Origin: Porphyrobacter sp. IPPAS B-1204
GTDB taxonomy: Bacteria > Pseudomonadota > Alphaproteobacteria > Sphingomonadales > Sphingomonadaceae
Assembly: GCA_003724185.1 (NCBI GenBank)
Contig: RHGM01000001.1
Span: 868,001-932,000 of the forward strand
DNA length: 64,000 nt
Reading direction: 5' to 3'
Below are positions 37,152 to 45,181 of this stretch, piece after piece (position 1 is the first letter of the stretch; each line of letters starts with the position of its first letter). Made by a program: the position numbers and the translations under genes. The notes beneath the pieces are model-generated. The model searched no databases, was not told where the DNA came from, and saw only the letters and a program-made list of their open reading frames with translations.

Positions 37152-37439
37152 ATGGCCGACCACAATGACCCCCTCGGGCCGGAGCGCCCCATGCAGGATG
37201 TCCCCCCTGCCGATGCTGACCGCACTGCGACGCCCACGCGCGATGCGTTTGACAGCGATGCTCCGGCCCACCCCACCCGCCTGCTTTCGGCGGGACGGCT
37301 CACGCGGCTCGACGAGGAAATCGAAGCCTTGCGCCGCAGCCCGTCCCCGTCGCAATCTCGGCGCAACACCGCCCCCCCGCAGGACGAGCGAGTCGCTCCC
37401 CTCGACCGGGTCAATTCGTTTCTCGATGGAGTAGCCTTC
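37152..37439 (+). other. Open in-frame N-terminal extension of PspA (or a leader peptide)
   Basis: From ATG 37152 (one base after the previous stop) the frame is open for 96 codons straight into pspA without a stop. Codon third positions are GC-rich, as in coding DNA. The encoded part is acidic and Pro-rich and probably disordered, with a charged motif GRLTRLDEEIEALRRS that resembles the EIEALR motif of the downstream small proteins. If translated, PspA would be 325 aa rather than 229. Confidence 0.45.
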
Positions 37440-38129
37440 ATGGGCATTTTCAGCCGTACCCGCGACATCATTGCCGCCAATTTCAACGATATGCTCGACA
37501 AGGCGGATGATCCGTCGAAGATGATCCGCATGATCATCCTCGAAATGGAGGAAACCCTGGTCGAAGTCCGCGCCAGCGCGGCGCGCACCATTGCCGACCA
37601 GAAGGAAATGCACCGCCACTGCGTGAAGCTTGACCGGTTGCAGGCCGATTGGGCGGAGAAAGCCCAGCTCGCCCTGTCGAAGGACCGCGAAGACCTCGCC
37701 CGCGCGGCGCTGGTCGAAAAGAAGAAGGCCGGCGACATGGCCGATCAGCTGAAGAGCGAGATCGCTGTGCTCGACGACGCCCTGCGCGCTTACGAGGAAG
37801 ACATCGCCAAGCTGCAGCACCGCCTGCGCGAAGCCCGCAGCCGCCAGACCGCGATCGCCGCGCGTCTCGAAAGCGCCGAGAACCGCGTCAAGCTGCGCAC
37901 GCTGATGAGCACCGAACGCACCGACGAAGCACTCGCCCGATTCGACCAGCTCGAACGCCGGGTCGATTACGCCGAAGGCCGCGCCGATGCGCTGCGCATC
38001 GCTGAAGACGGTCCGCCGTCGCTCGCCGATCAGATTGCCGCACTCGGCGGGTCGGACGCGATCGACGATGAACTTGAAGCCATGAAGAAAGCGCTCGGCA
38101 AGGCCGACGACGCCAACAAGGGAGAATAG
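37440..38129 (+). CDS. pspA: Phage shock protein A
   Basis: 229 aa from ATG 37440, the usual PspA start (MGIFSRTRDIIAANFNDMLDKADDP), with GGAG eight bases upstream. ESCRT-III-like coiled-coil protein: PspF-inhibiting and membrane-binding N-terminal helices, then long charged helices to DELEAMKKALGK. It binds stressed inner membrane and releases PspF. The open frame continues 96 codons upstream (separate entry). Confidence 0.95.
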   Translation: MGIFSRTRDIIAANFNDMLDKADDPSKMIRMIILEMEETLVEVRASAARTIADQKEMHRHCVKLDRLQADWAEKAQLALSKDREDLARAALVEKKKAGDMADQLKSEIAVLDDALRAYEEDIAKLQHRLREARSRQTAIAARLESAENRVKLRTLMSTERTDEALARFDQLERRVDYAEGRADALRIAEDGPPSLADQIAALGGSDAIDDELEAMKKALGKADDANKGE

Positions 38130-38132
38130 GCC

Positions 38133-38438
38133 ATGGATCTGGAAGTCATCATGGTCGTGGGCATGCTGTTCATCGGCCTGCCCTGGGTCATCCTCCACTA
38201 CATGACCAAGTGGAAGACCGCCGCCACCATCACTTCGGACGACGAGGTGCTGCTTGAGGAACTCTACAACCTCGCCAAGCGGCTCGATGAACGCATGGAC
38301 ACGGTCGAACGGCTGGTCGCCAGTGACGACCCCGCCTTCACCCCCGCCCGCCGCCTGATCGCCGATCAGGAAAAGGACAACCAGCAACTGCGCGAGTTGG
38401 AAGCGCTGATCGCCGAGAAGAAAGGAACCCGCGCATGA
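38133..38438 (+). CDS. pspB: Phage shock protein B-like protein
   Basis: 101 aa. An N-terminal membrane span (VIMVVGMLFIGLPWVILHYM) is followed by a charged coiled coil (LLEELYNLAKRLDERMDTVERLVASDD), the classic PspB plan but with about 25 extra C-terminal residues. With PspC it normally forms the inner-membrane sensor that relieves PspA inhibition. Starts three bases after pspA; its stop overlaps the pspC ATG. Confidence 0.9.
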   Translation: MDLEVIMVVGMLFIGLPWVILHYMTKWKTAATITSDDEVLLEELYNLAKRLDERMDTVERLVASDDPAFTPARRLIADQEKDNQQLRELEALIAEKKGTRA

Positions 38439-38812
38439 ACAGCCCCCGCACCACGCTTTACCGCGACAAGCACAATGGCAAGCTGATGGGCGTCTGCGCC
38501 GGGATTGCCGACTACACCGGGGTCAACGTCTTCTGGATCCGGCTGATCGCCTTCCTGTCGATGTGGCCCACGGGCGGCGCTTCGATCTTCGCCTACCTGA
38601 TCGCCGGCTTCCTGCTGAACAAGAAGCCGCCCTATCTCTACCGCGACGAGAGCGAGCAGAAGTACTGGCAGTCCGTGCGGCAGAGCCCGAAGCGCACCGC
38701 CCGCGAAATCCGCGCCAATTTCCGCGACATCGACCGCCGCCTGGCCGCTGTCGAAACGCACTACGTCAGCAGCAACCCGCGCCTGACCGCCGAAATCGAG
38801 CGGCTGCGCTAA
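38435..38812 (+). CDS. pspC: Phage shock protein C
   Basis: 125 aa. PspC domain: LYRDKHNGKLMGVCAGIADYTGVNVFWIRLIAF followed by a hydrophobic segment and LLNKKPPYLY. The C-terminal third (EIRANFRDIDRRLAAVETHYVSSNPRLTAEIERLR) is an added coiled coil of the same type as in the following small proteins. Coupled to pspB by ATGA. Confidence 0.93.
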   Translation: MNSPRTTLYRDKHNGKLMGVCAGIADYTGVNVFWIRLIAFLSMWPTGGASIFAYLIAGFLLNKKPPYLYRDESEQKYWQSVRQSPKRTAREIRANFRDIDRRLAAVETHYVSSNPRLTAEIERLR

Positions 38813-38843
38813 GCCTGAAACCACGCAACAGGGACCGCACACT

Positions 38844-39152
38844 ATGGAAGGTTATCTTGCCCTGATGATCCCGATCATCGCCATGATGATCCCGATCGTC
38901 GCCATCTGGACGAAGCATCAGCAGAAGCTGGCGGAAATGCAGATTGGCTCCACCGCCGAACAGACCGCCGAAAAGGCTGCGCAATATGCCAGCCACATCC
39001 AGCGGCTTGAGGACCGGGTGCAGGTGCTTGAACGCATCGTCACCGACCGCGGCTACGACATCGCCACCCAGATCGAAGCGCTGCGCGACACGCGCCGCGT
39101 GGATGAAAGCGCCGGCGTGCCGCTCGGCCTCGAGACCAAGGAGCGCGTGTGA
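38844..39152 (+). CDS. PspB-like small membrane protein 1
   Basis: 102 aa. N-terminal double-length hydrophobic segment (YLALMIPIIAMMIPIVAIWTK), a charged middle, then HIQRLEDRVQVLERIVTDRGYDIATQIEALRDTRR. The tail motif (R-V-x-V-L-E-R-I-V-T-D...EIxALRD) recurs in the next genes and in the PspC tail. It looks like PspB with a longer tail; function unknown. Starts 31 bases after pspC. Confidence 0.82.
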   Translation: MEGYLALMIPIIAMMIPIVAIWTKHQQKLAEMQIGSTAEQTAEKAAQYASHIQRLEDRVQVLERIVTDRGYDIATQIEALRDTRRVDESAGVPLGLETKERV

Positions 39153-39508
39153 TGGAATTCACCGATTTTCTGCCTTATCTCGGCTGGATCATTGCCGGAG
39201 CCTTCACGCTCGGCGCCGCTGGTATCCTGACCTCGTTCCAGACCACCCGGATGAAGATCAAGAACGGCTACCCGCTGGAAGGCATGTGGGGCCAGTCCCT
39301 GAAGCCGGGTTCGGACAAGCAGACCGCCCAGCGCGTGACCCTGCTGACCCAGGAAAACGCCGAACTGCGCGCCGAACTTGGCGCGATCAAGGATCGGCTG
39401 GTGAATGTCGAGCGGATAGTCACCGACGGCGGCTATCACCTCGGCGCGGAAATCGATGCGCTGCGTGACCGGGCGCTCGAAGGGCTCAAGGACAAGGGCA
39501 AGGCGTGA
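39152..39508 (+). CDS. PspB-like small membrane protein 2
   Basis: 118 aa from ATG 39152, which overlaps the previous TGA (a GTG three bases earlier is also possible). One membrane span (FLPYLGWIIAGAFTLGAAGILTSF), a basic loop, then QENAELRAELGAIKDRLVNVERIVTDGGYHLGAEIDALRDRAL. Shares the VERIVTD...EIDALRD module with its neighbours. Probably a translationally coupled paralogue. Confidence 0.8.
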   Translation: MEFTDFLPYLGWIIAGAFTLGAAGILTSFQTTRMKIKNGYPLEGMWGQSLKPGSDKQTAQRVTLLTQENAELRAELGAIKDRLVNVERIVTDGGYHLGAEIDALRDRALEGLKDKGKA

Positions 39509-39822
39509 TGAGCGGCTGGGCCATGGTTGTCATCGTTGCGATCATCGTGTGGGGCGTGGTGGAATATGCCAAGGCCCGCGCCGGGATCGTTACCGATGAA
39601 TACGGGAACGAGAAAATCGCCCCGCGTGATGATGCCGGGTCGGCGGCCGAGCTGGAAGCCGCCCGCGCCGAACTGGCGAACCTGAAGGAACGGGTGAAGG
39701 TGCTCGAACGCATCGCCACCGACAGCAACAGCGGCGATGCGCGCGAACAGGCGCGGATTTCCGCCGAAATCGAAGCGCTGCGGGGTCTTCCTCCCGCCAG
39801 CAAGGAGGAACCGGGCCAATGA
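39508..39822 (+). CDS. PspB-like small membrane protein 3
   Basis: 104 aa from ATG 39508, overlapping the previous stop. One membrane span (WAMVVIVAIIVWGVVEY), an acidic linker (EYGNEKIAPRDD), then ELEAARAELANLKERVKVLERIATDSN and SAEIEALRG. Same coiled-coil module as the two preceding proteins. The order of the small genes and the coupling of each imply joint production in fixed ratio. Confidence 0.8.
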   Translation: MSGWAMVVIVAIIVWGVVEYAKARAGIVTDEYGNEKIAPRDDAGSAAELEAARAELANLKERVKVLERIATDSNSGDAREQARISAEIEALRGLPPASKEEPGQ

Positions 39823-40070
39823 TGTCTCCCCTTCTCGACCCTTCCGTGATCACGGCCACATCGGGCCTGATTGCGATCATCGTCATCGCGGCAGCCCTGC
39901 TGCGCGGCTGGCAGGGCTGGCTTGAGCTGAAGCGGCAGGAACTTGACCGCTCGCCCGCGCGCCCTGCCACCGACGAAGGTTCCAGCATCGGCACCGCCCG
40001 CATCGAGCTTGCCGATCTCAAGGAACGCATCCGCAAGCTGGAAGCCATCGCCAGCGGGGTGGAACTGTGA
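39819..40070 (+). CDS. PspB-like small membrane protein 4
   Basis: 83 aa. ATG 39819 lies behind AAGGAGGA and overlaps the previous stop. One membrane span (TATSGLIAIIVIAAALLRG), a basic turn, then IELADLKERIRKLEAIASGVEL, the shared LKERIxKLEAI coiled coil without the EIxALR end. Shortest of the series; closest in size to ordinary PspB. Confidence 0.78.
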   Translation: MMSPLLDPSVITATSGLIAIIVIAAALLRGWQGWLELKRQELDRSPARPATDEGSSIGTARIELADLKERIRKLEAIASGVEL

Positions 40071-40243
40071 GCGGCGCGGCAGGCACCGCCACGCAGGCGG
40101 GCATCGGCCTTGGCAGCGCGATTGCCGTGGCGATCAGCTGGAGCCTGAACAAGTCGATCATCTGGGCGATCGTCCACGGCTTCTTCGGCTGGTTCTACGT
40201 GATCTACCATGCGGTCACCCGCCCTGGCGGCCTCAGCGGGTAA
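40067..40243 (+). CDS. 58-aa small membrane protein ending the psp operon
   Basis: GTG 40067 overlaps the preceding stop (GTGA); ends at TAA 40243. Sequence features: IGLGSAIAVAISWSLNKS, then IIWAIVHGFFGWFYVIYHAV. That is a glycine/aromatic-rich hydrophobic peptide, probably two short hydrophobic helices around SLNKS. Similar small membrane peptides of unknown function occur in other bacteria, by recollection only. It has high coding-like GC at third positions. Confidence 0.65.
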   Translation: MSGAAGTATQAGIGLGSAIAVAISWSLNKSIIWAIVHGFFGWFYVIYHAVTRPGGLSG

Positions 40244-40286
40244 TTCCCCCTTCCGTTTCGCAATCACCCTGCGTAACGAAGCGCCC

Positions 40287-40700
40287 ATGCGCACCCTTTC
40301 CGATATTCTCGAAGAGTATGAATTCCTCGAAGGCGATGACCGCTACGGGTTGCTGATCGAGCTGGGCCGGGAGCTGGAACCGATGCCCGATGCGCTGAAA
40401 ACCGATGCGACTTTGGTGCGCGGGTGTTCGGCAGCGGTGTGGGTCTATCCCGCCTCGCAAGAGGAGCAGAAGCTGCACTTTCTGGCTGACAGCAACGCTG
40501 CGATCACCAAAGGCATCGTCGCCCTGGTGATCGCCGCAGTGCAGGATCGGCCCGCGCAAGAAGTTGCGCAGATGGACGTGATGGGCGCGCTCGCCCCGTT
40601 TGATCTCAAGAGCCAGCTATCAAGCAACCGCACCCAAGGCGTGCCGAACATGATTGCGCTGGTGAAGGAACACGCCGCAAGGCTCGCGGCAGGCGCGTGA
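40287..40700 (+). CDS. sufE: Cysteine desulfuration protein SufE
   Basis: 137 aa from ATG 40287. SufE/CsdE fold: LSDILEEYEFLEGDDRYGLLIELGRELEPMP, catalytic persulfide cysteine in LVRGCSAAVWVYP (about residue 51), then FLADSNAAITKGIVALVIAAVQ. It accepts sulfur from the SufS desulfurase for Fe-S cluster assembly. Its stop overlaps a small membrane gene. Confidence 0.93.
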   Translation: MRTLSDILEEYEFLEGDDRYGLLIELGRELEPMPDALKTDATLVRGCSAAVWVYPASQEEQKLHFLADSNAAITKGIVALVIAAVQDRPAQEVAQMDVMGALAPFDLKSQLSSNRTQGVPNMIALVKEHAARLAAGA

Positions 40701-40873
40701 CGCACAGGATCTCTCTTGCCTGTCTTGCCGTGATGGTCGCTGCGGCGTTTGCCGTTTATCCGCTCAGCATCATCGGTTGGGAGGCAGCGGCGGGCGCGAT
40801 TTTCATCCTTGCGATGGTGACCGCATGGATCGTGGCGGCTGCGGGAGCGATCAGGAACTTCTGGAGAGGGTAG
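40697..40873 (+). CDS. 58-aa small membrane protein after sufE
   Basis: GTG 40697 overlaps the sufE stop (GTGA); TAG at 40871-40873. Two hydrophobic segments (ISLACLAVMVAAAFAVYPLS and AAAGAIFILAMVTAWIVAAAG) and a basic end (IRNFWRG). No family recognised. The coupling suggests it is real; convergent with crtZ. Confidence 0.55.
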   Translation: MTHRISLACLAVMVAAAFAVYPLSIIGWEAAAGAIFILAMVTAWIVAAAGAIRNFWRG

Positions 40874-40879
40874 GCACCG

Positions 40880-41410
40880 CTAAAGGTTGCGGCCCACCGT
40901 CTCGAAGCCCTCGGCCCCGGCGCTGTCCCGCACCACGGCAATCCCGGCTTCCTTCTGCGCCTTCAGCTCGGCCTTCAGCTTGGCCGGATCGCGCGCGAAG
41001 ACAAAGCCGAAGCTGACCCCGCCTTCCTTGCCGATGGTTGCATGGTGCAGCTTGTGCGCCTGAACCAGCCGCTTGGCGTAACCCTTGCGTGGCACCCACT
41101 TCCAATACCGCTGGTGCACCAGCCCGTCATGCACCAGCGTGTAGATCACGCCGTAGAGCGTTATCCCGACTGCAAACCACCACAGCCAGTCCCAATAAAG
41201 CGAGCCATAGATATACATCGCGGCATTGATGCTGCCGAACACCACCGCGAACAGATCGTTCTTTTCCAGCACATTATCATGGGGTTCGTGATGGTCGCGG
41301 TGCCAGCCCCAGCCCCATCCATGCATGATGTACTTATGCGCATACCACGCAAACAGCTCCATCCCGATCAGCGAGGACATGACGGTAAGGAACACTTCGA
41401 GCCAGCTCAT
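40880..41410 (-). CDS. crtZ: Beta-carotene hydroxylase CrtZ
   Basis: 176 aa from ATG 41410, overlapping the crtW stop. Fatty-acid-hydroxylase-type membrane di-iron enzyme with the four His motifs: HKYIMHG, HRDHHEP, HDGLVHQRY and HKLHHA. It adds 3-hydroxyl groups to beta-carotene-type rings, giving zeaxanthin, or astaxanthin when the ring is already ketolated. Paired with the ketolase upstream. Confidence 0.94.
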   Translation of the reverse strand: MSWLEVFLTVMSSLIGMELFAWYAHKYIMHGWGWGWHRDHHEPHDNVLEKNDLFAVVFGSINAAMYIYGSLYWDWLWWFAVGITLYGVIYTLVHDGLVHQRYWKWVPRKGYAKRLVQAHKLHHATIGKEGGVSFGFVFARDPAKLKAELKAQKEAGIAVVRDSAGAEGFETVGRNL

Positions 41411-42216
41411 GCGGGCACCTTTTCTTCTCTCTCGACCTTGCCCACCCCGGCCCGGCGCGCACCCGGCAGCGCCCACCACGGCACGTCGGGGCGGCGGTGG
41501 TGTTCAAGATGATAGCCGAAATGGAAGCACGAGGCGAGGCTCGCCAGCGTGCCGAAATCCTCAGAGCGGGTGTTGTGACGGTCGGCAAAGGCACCGGCAT
41601 CCGCGCCCTCCCCCGCAGCCGCTTCGTGGCGGTGCGGGCGGAACGTGCCGAAGTAGAACAGCTGGAGCGATGATCCGAGCGCCGGCAAGCCATACAGCAT
41701 CACGATCTGCACCATCGGAATATCCAGCACCAGCCAGTAGATGCCGACCACCGTGTGCACGAACAACAACGAGCGCCATCCGAAATAGCGCCGGAAAAAG
41801 GTGCCATACCAGCGCCAGAAGTTGGCCGGATTGTGCTCGTCGAAATCGGGATCGCCGGGACGGCCTGCCAGCTTATGGTGGGTGAAGTGGGCATCGCGCA
41901 ATTGCCGCCATGCGAACCCGGCATACAGCGCCAGCAGCACCGCGCCGATCACGCCGTTGGTGCGCGGGTGTCCGGGGAGCAGGCTGCCGTGCATCGCATC
42001 GTGGCAGACGATGAACACACCCACCGACAACCAGCACTGCACTGCCGCCAACATCAGCGCAAAGGGCCAGTTGCTCCACGTCAGTTCGAAAACGAACATG
42101 CCCCAGGCATGGATGCCCAGCCAGCTTCCGGCAATAACCAGCGCCAGCGCAAGGCCAATGGCGCGCTGCAAACCGCGTTGGGGCAGCATGAAGCTTGGGG
42201 CAAAATGCGGGTTCAT
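41407..42216 (-). CDS. crtW: Beta-carotene ketolase CrtW
   Basis: 269 aa from ATG 42216 (MNPHFAPSFMLPQRGLQRA). Membrane di-iron desaturase-fold ketolase with His boxes CHDAMHG, FTHHKLAGRPGDPDF and FHFGYHLEHHRRPDVPWW. It introduces 4-keto groups into carotenoid rings. Directly coupled to crtZ, so together they could make astaxanthin-type xanthophylls. The rest of the crt genes are not in this window. Confidence 0.93.
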   Translation of the reverse strand: MNPHFAPSFMLPQRGLQRAIGLALALVIAGSWLGIHAWGMFVFELTWSNWPFALMLAAVQCWLSVGVFIVCHDAMHGSLLPGHPRTNGVIGAVLLALYAGFAWRQLRDAHFTHHKLAGRPGDPDFDEHNPANFWRWYGTFFRRYFGWRSLLFVHTVVGIYWLVLDIPMVQIVMLYGLPALGSSLQLFYFGTFRPHRHEAAAGEGADAGAFADRHNTRSEDFGTLASLASCFHFGYHLEHHRRPDVPWWALPGARRAGVGKVEREEKVPA

Positions 42217-42420
42217 CCGGCTGAAACTACGCGCTGTCGGGCCATAGGGATGCGTATAGACATCGCGCGCAAGCTGGCAATTGCGTTTGCGCGAAGCGCG
42301 GTTGCAGCGGCCTATGCCGAATATCGCTGGCGCTGCATGAAACAATCGCCCACCTGACGGGTTCAGCCCCTCGTTGCCGCCGCAACGCCCTGCATTTCTC
42401 GTACGAATGGACCGCCAGCC

Positions 42421-43197
42421 GTGAGCCTCCAGATCAGTGTCCAGCTCGACTACGGGTTCGAGACGCCATGCGACATTCTACTTCAGGTGGAGGCCGCCGC
42501 AATGGCGGGGCAGGTTGTCGAGCGCACGCATATCAGCGTCACCCCGTGCGAGCATCTCGCTCGCGTGCCAGCGCAGGATGATGTCGGTGAGCGGATGTGG
42601 CTTCGCACCCACGGCCGGATGCTGGTCGATTACCAGGCCACGATAAGCATCACCCGCAAGGCCAGCGATTGCGCCGCCCTGCCCGCCGTGCCGTTGCACC
42701 GGCTGCCGGGGACAGCGGTGCCCTACCTCATGCCGTCACGCTATTGCCCGTCGAACCAGTTCACCGACTTCGCCGAAAAGGAGTTCGGGGCGCTTGAAGG
42801 CGGGGCAAAGATCATGGCGATGCACGACTGGATTGCCAGCCACCTGTCCTATGTGCCGGGCTCAAGCGATGCGAACACGACCGCAACCGACACCTTCCAT
42901 GACGGCAAAGGGATTTGCCGCGATTACGCCCATCTGATGATCACGCTGGCCCGCGCCGCCGACATTCCGGCACGCGTTGCGAGCGTTTACGGGCTGGGCG
43001 TGAAACCACAGGATTTCCATGCCGTGACCGAGGTATACCTTGGCGGGGCATGGCATCTGGTCGATCCCACCGGCATGGGAACACCGGCGGACATGGCGAT
43101 CATCGGCGTTGGCCGCGACATCGGCGATGTCGCCTTCCTTACCGCGTTCGGCCCATTGGTGATGAACAGCCAGACCGTGTCCGTGACACGCGCATGA
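42421..43197 (+). CDS. Transglutaminase-like cysteine protease-fold protein
   Basis: 258 aa with GTG start at 42421. N-terminal beta domain, then the transglutaminase core: catalytic Cys in GKGICRDYAHL (about residue 165), His in DFHAVTEVYL (about 199) and Asp in HLVDPTGMG (about 215). No signal peptide is apparent. Resembles the bacterial YebA/Tgase-core proteins linked to peptide hydrolysis. Function unknown. Confidence 0.88.
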   Translation: MSLQISVQLDYGFETPCDILLQVEAAAMAGQVVERTHISVTPCEHLARVPAQDDVGERMWLRTHGRMLVDYQATISITRKASDCAALPAVPLHRLPGTAVPYLMPSRYCPSNQFTDFAEKEFGALEGGAKIMAMHDWIASHLSYVPGSSDANTTATDTFHDGKGICRDYAHLMITLARAADIPARVASVYGLGVKPQDFHAVTEVYLGGAWHLVDPTGMGTPADMAIIGVGRDIGDVAFLTAFGPLVMNSQTVSVTRA

Positions 43198-43201
43198 CGG
43201 C

Positions 43202-43621
43202 TTACTCGGCAGGCTTGGGGAAGAAGAATTCGCGCAGGTGTTCGCCAATGCGCGCCGGGCGCAGGGTTTCTGCATCGATGCAGCACCAGGAAGATTGCAC
43301 TTCGGCCAGCACCTCTTCGCCGCGCGTAATCAGCGTGGAATAGAACGCGCGCGCGCCGTTGAAGCGTTCCAGCACGGTCTGCGCGATAACGTCGTCTTCA
43401 AGGAAGGCGGGCTTGCGATAGGTGATCTCGTGCTTGAGCGCGACCCACGCCTTGCTCGCCACATCCTCGGCCGGAGCGATCCCACGCCAGTGGGCCAGAA
43501 CCGCATCCTGCACCCAGTTCAGATAGCGCGCGTTGTTGACGTGGCCCATGAAATCGATGTCAGCGGCTTCAACCGTGATCGGGTGGTGAAACGCGGCGGA
43601 AGGGGATTCGTTTGCTGACAT
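43202..43621 (-). CDS. Acyl-CoA thioesterase (4HBT family)
   Basis: 139 aa. Hot-dog 4-hydroxybenzoyl-CoA thioesterase type: ADIDFMGHVNNARYLNWVQDA holds the catalytic Asp and the HVNN loop, followed by EITYRKPAFLEDDVIAQTVLERFNGARAFYSTLI. Substrate unknown. Converges with the transglutaminase-like gene and is divergent from leuC. Confidence 0.88.
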   Translation of the reverse strand: MSANESPSAAFHHPITVEAADIDFMGHVNNARYLNWVQDAVLAHWRGIAPAEDVASKAWVALKHEITYRKPAFLEDDVIAQTVLERFNGARAFYSTLITRGEEVLAEVQSSWCCIDAETLRPARIGEHLREFFFPKPAE

Positions 43622-43750
43622 AGGTGTTAGCTAGCGCAAGATTATGACAAATTCTACCACAGCGTGCCGGGAAGCCGTCGCAATCTTGCCACGCCTCGGC
43701 AATCGTGACTATTGGGCCGCACATTGACCTCTCGAATAATGGACCCGATC

Positions 43751-45181
43751 ATGGCCAGCCGCCCGCGCACGCTCTACGAAAAAATCTGGGACGCGCATGT
43801 CGTGGAGATGCGCGATGACGGGACGGCGCTGGTCTATATCGACCGGCATCTGGTTCACGAAGTCACCAGCCCGCAAGCGTTCGAGGCGCTGAAAGTCGCC
43901 GGGCGCCCGGTGCGGCGGCCCGAACTGACGCTGGCGGTGCCCGATCACAACCTGCCCACCACGGCGCGAGTGGACGCAAAGGGCGCGCCGGTGCCGATTG
44001 CCGATCCGGAAAGTGCCGCCCAGCTGGCCGCGCTGGAGGTGAACGCACCTGCTTTCGGCATCCGCTATATCCCCGCAACCGCCAAGGAGCAGGGGATCGT
44101 CCACGTTGTCGGCCCCGAACAGGGCTTCTCGCTGCCCGGCACCACCATCGTCTGCGGAGATTCGCACACCGCCTGTCACGGCGGATTGGGCGCGCTCGCT
44201 TTCGGGATTGGCACGAGCGAGGTCGAGCACGTGCTGGCGACGCAGACGCTGCTTCTCCAGCAATCAAAGCCGATGGAAGTGCGGGTCGAAGGGCTGCTTG
44301 GCCCCGGTGTCAGCGCCAAGGATCTGATCCTGCATATCATCGGCCGGATCGGGGCGGCGGGTGGCAGCGGTTATGTCATCGAATATCGCGGAGCCGTGTT
44401 CGAGGCGATGAGCGTGGAAGAACGCCTCACCGTCTGCAACATGAGCATCGAGGCAGGCGCACGCGCCGGGCTCATCGCGCCGGATGATGTGACCTTCGCC
44501 TACCTCAAGGGCCGACCGATGGCCCCGAAGGACTCGGAATGGGATACGGCGGTGGCTTACTGGCGCACGCTCCATTCCGATGAAGGCGCTGTATTCGCCA
44601 AAAGCGTGGTGATCGACGCTGCAACTGTCGAACCCAGCGTCACCTGGGGCACCAGCCCCGAAGACGTGGTGCCGATTGGCGGGCGTGTGCCTTCACCCGC
44701 CGATTTTGCGGACGAGAGCAAGCGCGTCGCCGCGCAGAAAAGCCTCGATTACATGGGCCTCACCCCCGGCACCCCCATGACCGAGGTTCCCATCGAAAAC
44801 GTCTTCATCGGCTCCTGCACCAACAGCCGCATTGAAGACCTGCGCGCTGCCGCCGCTGTGCTGAAAGGTCGGCGCAAGGCTGACAATGTGCGCTGGGCCA
44901 TCGTCGTCCCCGGATCGGGTCTGGTGAAGGCTATGGCAGAGGAAGAAGGCCTCGACCGGATCTTCACCGACGCTGGATTCGAATGGCGTGAGCCGGGCTG
45001 TTCGGCGTGTCTGGGCATGAACCCCGACAAGGTGCCGCCGGGCGAACGTTGCGCTTCGACCAGCAACCGCAACTTTGTCGGGCGCCAGGGGCCGGGCGCG
45101 CGCACGCACCTTGTTTCCCCCGCTATGGCAGCGGCGGCGGCGGTGACGGGGCGGCTCGCTGACGTGCGCGAGGTAGTGTGA
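43751..45181 (+). CDS. leuC: 3-isopropylmalate dehydratase large subunit
   Basis: 476 aa from ATG 43751 ([18 protein letters not shown], the usual start); another in-frame ATG is at 43739. Aconitase-family enzyme with [30 protein letters not shown] and the 4Fe-4S ligand motifs [13 protein letters not shown] and [13 protein letters not shown]. Isomerises isopropylmalate in leucine biosynthesis together with LeuD. leuD follows after two unrelated genes. Confidence 0.96.
   Translation: MASRPRTLYEKIWDAHVVEMRDDGTALVYIDRHLVHEVTSPQAFEALKVAGRPVRRPELTLAVPDHNLPTTARVDAKGAPVPIADPESAAQLAALEVNAPAFGIRYIPATAKEQGIVHVVGPEQGFSLPGTTIVCGDSHTACHGGLGALAFGIGTSEVEHVLATQTLLLQQSKPMEVRVEGLLGPGVSAKDLILHIIGRIGAAGGSGYVIEYRGAVFEAMSVEERLTVCNMSIEAGARAGLIAPDDVTFAYLKGRPMAPKDSEWDTAVAYWRTLHSDEGAVFAKSVVIDAATVEPSVTWGTSPEDVVPIGGRVPSPADFADESKRVAAQKSLDYMGLTPGTPMTEVPIENVFIGSCTNSRIEDLRAAAAVLKGRRKADNVRWAIVVPGSGLVKAMAEEEGLDRIFTDAGFEWREPGCSACLGMNPDKVPPGERCASTSNRNFVGRQGPGARTHLVSPAMAAAAAVTGRLADVREVV

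Noticed and set aside
35769-38387. A single 872-codon minus-strand frame spanning pspF and the region opposite pspA
   Set aside because: Only the last 345 codons encode PspF; the rest is antisense to the psp genes and crosses the sigma-54 promoter.
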